In this document: piece by piece, positions 1 through 5,593 of the stretch | How the letters are laid out: the number at the start of each line of letters is the position of its first letter | Numbering within the stretch: the first letter of the stretch is position 1 | Translations under genes and position numbers: made by a program | The notes under the pieces: model-generated | The model's database searches: none | The model's input: only the letters and a program-made list of their open reading frames with translations | Told to the model about the DNA's origin: nothing | Assembly: GCA_900321865.1 (NCBI GenBank) | Contig: ONXP01000046.1 | Span: 1 to 6,040 of the forward strand | Source of the DNA: an uncultured Elusimicrobia bacterium | GTDB lineage: Bacteria > RUG730 | Length of the DNA: 6,040 nucleotides | Reading direction: 5' to 3'

Positions 1-1
1 A

Positions 2-778
2 AACGAAATCGTAAGAATCCTTGATAAATTTGGCGAGCTAGAAAGAGAGCTAGAAACAGAGCTAAAACTAAGAAAAAAGCAATACGAGTTTTGGCGTGGG
101 AAAATTTTTGAAAATGCAGATGATATTAATACTTCTCACATAACTGATATTGCATCAGTTAAAGCAAGAGTTGGTTGGCAAAGACTTACAACTGCAGAAT
201 ACTTAAATGATGGTGATTATTATTTAATTACTGGAACAGATTTTACAAATGAAGGTAAAATTGATTTTAACCGTTGTGTTTATGTTACTAAAGAAAGATA
301 TGATATGGATGAAAATATTCAAATACATAAAAATGATATATTGATAACAAAGGATGGAACTCTTGGGAAAATTGCTTTTATTGATGAAGAACCTGATAAA
401 CCAACTACATTGAATAGTGGTGTATTTAGAATTAATATACAAGATTTAAATATATTACCTAGGTATATATATCATTATTTTAATTCCAAAGTATTCAAAG
501 ATTTTGTTGAAAGTGTTAAAACTGGTTCAACAATTCCACATTTAACCCAAGAAAAGTTGGTAACACTAAATATTCCGATACCCGAAATTGAAAAACAACA
601 AAAGATAATTAGAATTTTAGATAAATTTGATAAATTAATTAATGATTTGTCAGAAGGAATCCCCGCAGAAATAGAATTAAGACGAAAACAATACGAGTAT
701 TATAGAAATAAATTATTAAGTTTTAAAAAGTTAGAAAAAGATGAAAAAAAATTTTCCCCCACCCACAAAAAAATTTAA
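2..778 (+). CDS. hsdS: Type I restriction-modification specificity subunit HsdS, C-terminal part (5' end outside window)
   Basis: The frame is open from base 2 to the TAA at 776-778, giving 258 residues with no start, so the gene begins left of the window. HsdS pairs with HsdM and HsdR and sets the DNA target of a type I restriction and methylation complex. Seen here in order: a central coiled-coil spacer (residues about 5-38, RILDKF then RKKQYEFWR), a complete second target recognition domain (about 48-200, with VGWQRLTT, LITGTDF, TKDGTLGK and TGSTIPHLTQEKL), and the C-terminal spacer (about 201-240, RILDKF then RRKQYEYYR). The missing upstream part should carry the first recognition domain; full HsdS proteins are usually near 400 residues. 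An internal ATG at 305 lies inside the recognition domain and is not the true start. The last ~20 residues form a Lys-rich tail of no known role. Neither hsdM nor hsdR is visible. The DNA target cannot be read from sequence alone. Confidence 0.93.
   Translation, partial: NEIVRILDKFGELERELETELKLRKKQYEFWRGKIFENADDINTSHITDIASVKARVGWQRLTTAEYLNDGDYYLITGTDFTNEGKIDFNRCVYVTKERYDMDENIQIHKNDILITKDGTLGKIAFIDEEPDKPTTLNSGVFRINIQDLNILPRYIYHYFNSKVFKDFVESVKTGSTIPHLTQEKLVTLNIPIPEIEKQQKIIRILDKFDKLINDLSEGIPAEIELRRKQYEYYRNKLLSFKKLEKDEKKFSPTHKKI
14..97 (+). repeat. HsdS spacer helix repeat, central copy
   Basis: This segment encodes RILDKF...LRKKQYEFWR (residues 5-32). It is the first copy of the helical spacer motif repeated at 611-706. 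The nucleotide match is patchy, the longest identical block noticed being CAATACGAGT at 80-89 and again at 689-698. In the HsdS family the two spacers pair as antiparallel helices that fix the distance between the two recognition domains. The segment looks slightly richer in GC than the recognition domain after it. Confidence 0.8.
611..706 (+). repeat. HsdS spacer helix repeat, C-terminal copy
   Basis: This segment encodes RILDKF...LRRKQYEYYR (residues 204-235) and is the second copy of the spacer at 14-97. It has four more residues between the two motifs, including SEGIPAEIE in place of the Glu/Leu run of the first copy. The two copies therefore resemble two different HsdS spacer subtypes. 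Confidence 0.8.
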
Positions 779-935
779 AAAATTAGAAAAATGTTTTTTA
801 ATTTGATTTGAAACTAAAAGAATGCGAGAAAAAAACAAAATTTTATTAAAAATTTTTATAAAAATCTGATTTTCTTATTATTGTATTTTTTTTATGTTTT
901 AGTATGCGAATTTTTGGAGAAAATAGATTTTTTTG

Positions 936-967
<32 letters not shown>

Positions 968-1055
968 GCAAAAAATTCAATCGTTCCCTCATTTTTTTGA
1001 TAGAAAATTTTAATTTTTAATAATTTTTAAAGAAAATAATTGGAATTTATAAAAG

Positions 1056-1093
1056 AAATATTTCCCACTATTTTTTTATAATGGGAAATATTT
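1056..1093 (-). terminator. Probable Rho-independent terminator of the nadA-to-oadA operon
   Basis: A perfect 12-bp inverted repeat, AAATATTTCCCA at 1056-1067 and TGGGAAATATTT at 1082-1093, is extended inward by one C/A mismatch and three further pairs, leaving a six-T loop. Read on the minus strand, it begins about 70 nt after the oadA stop and is followed by CTTTTATAAATT, a U-rich tail. The only G/C pairs are the three of the CCC/GGG block, so the stem is weak, but it is the only GC-containing hairpin in the intergenic region. It could also stop hsdS transcription, though the plus-strand tail is less U-rich. Confidence 0.55.
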
Positions 1094-1163
1094 ATGGATA
1101 TTTTTGATATAAAAATTATAACTAAATAAATTATAAAATTTTTATTATTAGAAATAAAACAAA

Positions 1164-2945
1164 TTAAATTTTCAAAAGAGATTGCCCTTTTTTAACCTGA
1201 TCACCTTTCTTAACAAAAATTTCTGAGACCTTTCCAGATCCTTTTGCCTTTATTTCTGTTTCCATCTTCATTGCTTCCATAACTAGCAATGTTTGCCCTT
1301 CTTTTACACTGTCTCCTACATTTACCAATATCTTTGTAACCATACCAGGTAAAGGTGCAGAAATATTTTCTAAAGAAAAATTATTAGCTTCCTTTTTTTC
1401 TTCTCCTTTTATATCAAAAAAATATTCTACTCCATTAACATTTGCTTTATTTCCGTCTAAAGAAACATTATAATCTGATCCATTTATTGATATTGTATAA
1501 TTATTAGAACTAGATTTTACTTTTTCTTCTTTTTTAGAATTATCAATTTTTCTAACCATCACTTTTGCTTTACCTAATAAGAAATCTATTCCCTTTTCTT
1601 TACATGCACCTGCTATAAATATATTTTCATCTGTTATAGGAAGCTTTGCCTCGTTTAGCATTTTTTTCGCATATTCTATTCCTTTTTTAGGATTTTTATC
1701 GTTCAAATCTACTACTAATTCTGTAGTAGGCTCTAAACCTAATTGCTCACTTGCTATTTTTACAATTTCTGAATTAGGCTCTGACGGAGTTTTCCCAAAA
1801 TATCCTAAAACCATTTTCCCGTAACCTTCTGCTATTTTTTTCCATCTGCCAAACATAACATTATTAAAAGATTGCTGAAAATAAAATTGTGCAACCGGGG
1901 TCACACTGGTTCCAAATCCACCTTTTTTTACAACTTCTCCCATTTCTTTAATTATTTCTGGAAATTTATCCATTATATCATTATCTCGAAGCATCTGAGT
2001 ATTAGCCGTTAAAGCCCCTCCAGGAAGAGGTGAAAAAGGAATAATAGGCTCTACTTTTTTTGCTTCTGGTGGAAGAAAATAATCTTTCATACAATCTTTA
2101 AAAACTTCTTCTGCCTTCATTATTTTATTAATATCTAAACCTAAATCATAATCTGTCCCACGAAGAACATGCCACATAGTTATAATGTCTGGATGTGATG
2201 TCCCTCCAGAAACCGGTGCCATAGCTAAATCCAAGCCATCTGCTCCAGCATCTAAAGCTGCTTTATGACACATAACACTACCACCAGCCGTCTCATGAGT
2301 GTGAAATTTTATTTCTATTTCACTAGGAAGCATAGATTTTGCTATTTTTATTGTTTCATAAACAGTTTTAGGAGTAGATGTCCCAGATGCATCTTTAAAA
2401 CATATAGAGTGAAACGGAATTTTTGCATCTAAAATCTTTTTTAATACTTTTTTATAAAATTCCGGATCGTGTGCTCCATGACAATCAGGCGGAAGTGCCA
2501 TCATTGTAATAGTAATTTCATGTTTTAAACCTTCGTCAACTATACATTGTCCACTATAAATTAAATTATTAACATCATTTAAAGCATCAAAATTTCTAAC
2601 TGTAGTCATTCCGTGCTTTTTAAATAGTTTTGCATGAAGCTTTATCATATCTCTAGGCTGAGAATCTAAACCTACTACATTTACCCCTCTAGCCAAACTT
2701 TGCAAATTTACATCTTTTCCTACAGTTTTTCTAAAAGTATCCATCATTGAAAAAGCATCTTCATTGCAATAAAAATATAATGATTGAAATCTAGCCCCTC
2801 CGCCAGCTTCAAAATGATTTATTCCAGCTTCTTTGGCAGCTTCTACTGCTGGCATAAAATCTTTCGTTAAAACTCTAGCTCCAAAAACTGACTGGAATCC
2901 ATCTCTAAAAGATACATCCATTACTTTTATTAATTTTTTTGTCAT
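1164..2945 (-). CDS. oadA: Oxaloacetate decarboxylase alpha subunit (carboxyltransferase with biotin carrier domain)
   Basis: This 593-residue cytoplasmic enzyme takes the carboxyl group from oxaloacetate, leaving pyruvate, and moves it to its own biotin; the beta subunit then releases CO2. Residues about 5-300 form the HMGL-like/pyruvate carboxylase-type TIM barrel: DVSFRDGFQS (metal ligand D10, R14, Q18), RNFDALND (117-124), the catalytic Lys in KDASG (K184), the metal-binding HTH (H215, H217) and GGTS (T249). Residues about 300-470 match the conserved carboxylase region after the barrel (PLPGGALTANTQM). A Lys/Ser-rich linker and a small beta module (about 485-515) lead to the biotinyl domain (APLPGMV at 530-536; EAMKMET, biotinylated lysine K560). 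Length is usual for OadA. The ATG follows AGGAG by 7 nt, and that site overlaps the oadG stop. The barrel resembles the epsilonproteobacterial PycB clade more than Klebsiella OadA, from memory. The adjacent oadB and oadG, and no pycA in view, favour a decarboxylase over a pyruvate carboxylase half. Confidence 0.93.
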   Translation of the reverse strand: MTKKLIKVMDVSFRDGFQSVFGARVLTKDFMPAVEAAKEAGINHFEAGGGARFQSLYFYCNEDAFSMMDTFRKTVGKDVNLQSLARGVNVVGLDSQPRDMIKLHAKLFKKHGMTTVRNFDALNDVNNLIYSGQCIVDEGLKHEITITMMALPPDCHGAHDPEFYKKVLKKILDAKIPFHSICFKDASGTSTPKTVYETIKIAKSMLPSEIEIKFHTHETAGGSVMCHKAALDAGADGLDLAMAPVSGGTSHPDIITMWHVLRGTDYDLGLDINKIMKAEEVFKDCMKDYFLPPEAKKVEPIIPFSPLPGGALTANTQMLRDNDIMDKFPEIIKEMGEVVKKGGFGTSVTPVAQFYFQQSFNNVMFGRWKKIAEGYGKMVLGYFGKTPSEPNSEIVKIASEQLGLEPTTELVVDLNDKNPKKGIEYAKKMLNEAKLPITDENIFIAGACKEKGIDFLLGKAKVMVRKIDNSKKEEKVKSSSNNYTISINGSDYNVSLDGNKANVNGVEYFFDIKGEEKKEANNFSLENISAPLPGMVTKILVNVGDSVKEGQTLLVMEAMKMETEIKAKGSGKVSEIFVKKGDQVKKGQSLLKI

Positions 2946-2952
2946 ATATAAA

Positions 2953-2958
2953 CTCCTA
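2953..2958 (-). promoter_or_regulatory. TAGGAG: oadG stop codon fused to the oadA ribosome binding site
   Basis: On the minus strand the sequence is TAGGAG followed by seven nucleotides and the oadA ATG. TAG is the oadG stop and AGGAG is the oadA Shine-Dalgarno sequence, so a ribosome finishing oadG covers the oadA start site. This supports translational coupling and helps fix both the oadG end and the oadA start. Confidence 0.8.
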
Positions 2959-3126
2959 TTTATTTTCCTTCGCCAAAAGTATAGCTAGTGCTATTTTATT
3001 ATTTTCATCTGCATTCCCAGAATTTTTATGTATAAAAAAGACTATTATTTTTATAATAAAAGAAATAAAAAAAGATATCAAAATTGTCAAAAAATATGCA
3101 ACAAAACAAATTGTTAAAGAATTCAT
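2956..3126 (-). CDS. oadG: Oxaloacetate decarboxylase gamma subunit, short form (56 aa)
   Basis: This small gene fills the gap between oadB and oadA. ATG at 3126-3124 is preceded by AAAGGAG with 5-nt spacing, and the frame runs 56 codons to TAG. The product begins MNSLTICFVAYFLTILI, has one long hydrophobic helix (about residues 4-32, ending IHK), a short polar acidic stretch (NSGNADENN) and an amphipathic end (KIALAILLAKENK). This is the OadG plan: a membrane anchor plus a tail carrying an AAIA-like helix that binds alpha, so gamma holds alpha to beta and helps assembly. It is shorter than Klebsiella OadG (about 83 residues) and lacks the usual Ala/Pro-rich linker and His-containing end. Assignment rests on position, topology and the tail rather than strong identity. 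A 72-codon frame on the opposite strand here is a shadow with no ribosome binding site. Confidence 0.8.
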   Translation of the reverse strand: MNSLTICFVAYFLTILISFFISFIIKIIVFFIHKNSGNADENNKIALAILLAKENK

Positions 3127-3169
3127 TTCTACTCCTTTAAAAATTACAAAATCTTAAAATAAGTTTAGA

Positions 3170-4417
3170 TTAGCTCAAATAACTACAATATATCCCAGCT
3201 ATTATAGCCGTAGTTATAACTCCACTAATATTCACACCCAGAGCATCTGGCAAAACTATGGCATTAGGATTGGCCTTTGAAACTATTTTTTGACAAACCT
3301 TGGAAGTAGTAGGAACACAGCTAACCCCAGCAATTCCTATTACTGGATTAAATTTTTTACCTGTCACAAAATACATAAAATATCCGCCAATTATTCCACC
3401 TATTGCAGAAAGTAAAAGTGCCAAAACTCCTAATAAAAGCAAAGGCAAAACCTTAGGACTTGCTATAGTAGAAGCATCACATAAAACTCCTAAAACGAGC
3501 CCTAAAAACATTGTAGATAAATACAAAATTGGACCCTGCAAAAGTTCAATATATTTTTTTACACCAGATTCTCTGATTACAACACCAAAAAACAATGAAA
3601 AAATCAATGGAGAAGCTACTGGCAAAAGTAATGAAAGCAATGTGCATGCCAAAACTGCAAAAAGCATTTTTTGACTAGATGTGAATTCTTTTTCTTCTTT
3701 TACTGGCATTTCTATTTTTTGAAGTTTCAATGGAATAGTATATTTGACTAAATAAGGGAAAACCCCGTAAGCTATACCTAAGTACAAATATGCAACCACG
3801 GCTATAGGAACAAAAAGCTCAGGGGCGAGCTTTAAGGATGTAAATAAAACCATAGGACCATCTGCTCCACCTACAGTTGCAATAGATGCAGCCTGCCCCA
3901 TATTATAACCAAATAATTTCGCTATAGGCAATGTTAAAATCGTTCCAAGCTCCGCAAAAATCGCGATAATCATACTTTGAAAAGGTTTTTTCATAACATA
4001 ACCAACATCTAAAAGTGATCCTATTCCCATAAAAACTAAACATGCTATTAAGCCATTGCCAAATGTTAAATTGTAAATAGGTTGAAGCCAATTTACCTGG
4101 AAAAGTGTCATAATGTGATCATTTACTGTGACGGCAGGATCTATAAATAAATTTCCTAATTTTGTTGAATCTACTGGAAGATTTGCAACCATATTGATAG
4201 GATCAAAAAACATCAAAGAAACATTTATTGTTGCCATACCTAAACCCATTGGTATCATTAAAAGCGGTTCTAAAATTCCTTTTTTACCTAAATATATTAA
4301 AAGAAACCCTAAAAAAACTAAGCCTATTCTAGTAATTGCTATCTCTGGACTGGTGCTAAACTCATAACCAATCGCACGAAATCCTTGAAAAATATTAAAA
4401 AACAAATCAAACGACAT
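3170..4417 (-). CDS. oadB: Na+-translocating oxaloacetate decarboxylase beta subunit
   Basis: This 415-residue multi-span inner-membrane protein decarboxylates the carboxybiotin carried by alpha and couples that to Na+ export, consuming a proton. Hydrophobic segments cover most of the chain from about residue 30, broken by a charged cytoplasmic-looking loop at about 226-250. Family signatures are clear: GGADGPM (183-189, D186 matching the essential Klebsiella D203) and NPVIGIAGVSCVP (N357, G361 and S366, matching N373, G377 and S382). The site corresponding to Klebsiella R389 is Lys here (K373). The ATG has AAGGAG with 6-nt spacing. It lies 20 nt after birA and 43 nt before oadG, giving the gene order beta-gamma-alpha. 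The related glutaconyl-CoA and methylmalonyl-CoA decarboxylases share this beta subunit, but the pyruvate carboxylase-type alpha next door points to oxaloacetate. Confidence 0.94.
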   Translation of the reverse strand: MSFDLFFNIFQGFRAIGYEFSTSPEIAITRIGLVFLGFLLIYLGKKGILEPLLMIPMGLGMATINVSLMFFDPINMVANLPVDSTKLGNLFIDPAVTVNDHIMTLFQVNWLQPIYNLTFGNGLIACLVFMGIGSLLDVGYVMKKPFQSMIIAIFAELGTILTLPIAKLFGYNMGQAASIATVGGADGPMVLFTSLKLAPELFVPIAVVAYLYLGIAYGVFPYLVKYTIPLKLQKIEMPVKEEKEFTSSQKMLFAVLACTLLSLLLPVASPLIFSLFFGVVIRESGVKKYIELLQGPILYLSTMFLGLVLGVLCDASTIASPKVLPLLLLGVLALLLSAIGGIIGGYFMYFVTGKKFNPVIGIAGVSCVPTTSKVCQKIVSKANPNAIVLPDALGVNISGVITTAIIAGIYCSYLS

Positions 4418-4437
4418 TTTTTACTCCTTATAAAATT

Positions 4438-5187
4438 TTAACTTTTAATTTTATTAAAAACATCTCCAACATTAATAATCTTATCCCCAAAATCTGTATT
4501 TAAGACTAAATGCCCTTCTTTATCTATATCCTTATATTTTCCTTCTATAGTTTCCCCTAAATTATCAATTACAAAAACCTTGTCTCCAGCTAAATAAGCA
4601 AAATTTTCTTTATACTCCTCATAAATCGATGAAAATCCAAAATTTACAAACTTTAAATATTCATCAAAAAATTTATCAACATAACATTTCAAAAAATCGT
4701 CTCTATTTATATTTTTTTTCAAAATTATCGACAGAGATACTGCTTCTTTATCAATATTTTTAATTTGGAAAGGCTTCATATTTAAGTTTACTCCAGTCCC
4801 TACGACGATTGAAATTTTATCTCCAAAAATTACACTCTCACACAGAATTCCGGCTATTTTTTTATTTTCAAATAAAATATCATTTGGCCATTTTATTTTT
4901 GTGCGAACTCCGTATTCTAAAAAAACTCTATGCAAAATGACAGCATTATAATGAGGCAAATTTTGCAAAAGTTTTATATTTTTTTCTTTAAAATCTGGCA
5001 AAAGTAAAATAGAAACATATAAATTATATTTATTCTCATATTTTGGAGAATACCAAATCCTATTATTTCTCCCTTTTCCCTTCGTCTGAATATCGCTAAA
5101 AACTACAGTTTTATCCTTTAAATATTTAATATTCTTTAAAATATAATCATTAGTAGAGTCTATACTTTCAAAATGGATATAATTCAT
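4438..5187 (-). CDS. birA: Biotin--protein ligase, catalytic form without DNA-binding domain
   Basis: This 249-residue protein activates biotin with ATP and transfers it to the lysine of biotin carrier domains, here most obviously K560 of OadA. Visible motifs are STND (11-14), the biotin/AMP loop GKGRNNR (37-43), KWPND (99-103), KIAG with the likely catalytic K110, GILCE (113-117) and GTGVNLN (130-136). Residues about 198-247 form the small SH3-like C-terminal domain. There is no N-terminal helix-turn-helix, so it cannot act as the biotin operon repressor that E. coli BirA is. In the loop, the second glycine of the usual GRGRxGR pattern is Asn. Its ATG overlaps the stop of the upstream membrane protein by one base (TAATG) and no Shine-Dalgarno sequence is visible, so translation probably depends on the preceding gene. 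It lies 20 nt before oadB, suggesting coordinated supply with the biotin enzyme. Confidence 0.93.
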   Translation of the reverse strand: MNYIHFESIDSTNDYILKNIKYLKDKTVVFSDIQTKGKGRNNRIWYSPKYENKYNLYVSILLLPDFKEKNIKLLQNLPHYNAVILHRVFLEYGVRTKIKWPNDILFENKKIAGILCESVIFGDKISIVVGTGVNLNMKPFQIKNIDKEAVSLSIILKKNINRDDFLKCYVDKFFDEYLKFVNFGFSSIYEEYKENFAYLAGDKVFVIDNLGETIEGKYKDIDKEGHLVLNTDFGDKIINVGDVFNKIKS

Positions 5188-5189
5188 TA
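5185..5189 (-). promoter_or_regulatory. TAATG stop/start overlap coupling the membrane protein gene to birA
   Basis: On the minus strand the TAA stop of the upstream gene and the birA ATG share one A. The preceding 20 or so bases (AGCTTTTAAAATATCA) contain no GGAG-like site, whereas every other start seen in this operon has one. Termination-reinitiation is the likely way birA is translated. Confidence 0.65.
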
Positions 5190-5582
5190 TGATATTTTAA
5201 AAGCTAAAAATGCAAAAAGTACTATCCAAAAAAGAGTAAAAATATCAATATATTTTATGTTAGAAAATACATTTTTATACAAAAATTCAAACATTTTATC
5301 CTTTATATTTTCATAAAAAAAGACCAATAATAAACTAATTATGGCAACAATAATGGTTACAATTCCAAAAAACAATAAATATTTTTCATAATAATAAATA
5401 TGATTTTCAAATAAAGAAAAAACAGAAACAATGAAGTTTAACCAAAAAGACATCAAAAAGAAATTTTTATTTTTAGAATTTAAAAGATATTTAAGATCAG
5501 TTTCTCTATTTTTTAAAATTAAAAAAAACAAAACTCCAAAAATAGAAAATATAATACTAAAAAGCCTTAAAATAATTATCAT
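5187..5582 (-). CDS. Small four-helix membrane protein of unknown function
   Basis: I do not recognise this 131-residue protein. It has four hydrophobic segments at about 2-23, 41-58, 68-90 and 111-129. The loop after helix 1 (24-40, several Lys/Arg) and the loop after helix 3 (91-110) are Lys-rich, while the short helix 2-3 loop is EN-HIYYYEK; the positive-inside rule puts both ends outside the cytoplasm. No catalytic or metal-binding motif and no repeated Cys or His is apparent. The ATG has AGGAG at 5-nt spacing, and that site overlaps the nadA stop, so the gene looks genuinely translated. It is 8 nt from nadA and overlaps birA by one base, so it is an integral operon member. A transport role (biotin, nicotinate or aspartate precursors) can be imagined from position only. 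It does not visibly match BioY, which is longer and has six helices. Confidence 0.75.
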   Translation of the reverse strand: MIIILRLFSIIFSIFGVLFFLILKNRETDLKYLLNSKNKNFFLMSFWLNFIVSVFSLFENHIYYYEKYLLFFGIVTIIVAIISLLLVFFYENIKDKMFEFLYKNVFSNIKYIDIFTLFWIVLFAFLAFKIS

Positions 5583-5587
5583 AATTG

Positions 5588-5593
5588 CTCCTA
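5588..5593 (-). promoter_or_regulatory. TAGGAG: nadA stop codon fused to the next gene's ribosome binding site
   Basis: On the minus strand the nadA TAG stop forms the start of TAGGAG, followed by five nucleotides and the ATG of the membrane protein gene. This is the same arrangement as at the oadG-oadA junction and supports coupled translation and the chosen start. Confidence 0.8.

Noticed and set aside
224-442. Minus-strand 72-codon frame within hsdS
   Set aside because: It is antisense to the recognition domain, which is clearly coding on the plus strand.
780-804. Hairpin just after hsdS (11 pairs, one G-U, three-base loop) as the hsdS terminator
   Set aside because: The stem is A/T only apart from one G-U wobble and is not followed by a clear T run, so chance in AT-rich sequence is more likely.
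852-865. 14-base perfect palindrome ATTTTTATAAAAAT as an operator
   Set aside because: It is pure A/T in an AT-rich gap with no promoter near it, so it is expected by chance.
2939-3157. Plus-strand 72-codon frame between oadA and oadB
   Set aside because: It is antisense to oadG, has no ribosome binding site, and its product looks like a reverse-frame shadow of a hydrophobic gene.
3300-3674. Plus-strand 124-codon frame inside oadB
   Set aside because: It is fully antisense to a well-conserved OadB region and has low-complexity Pro/Lys content typical of shadows.
3903-4367. Short frames on both strands within oadB
   Set aside because: Both overlap the well-supported OadB frame and resemble no known protein.
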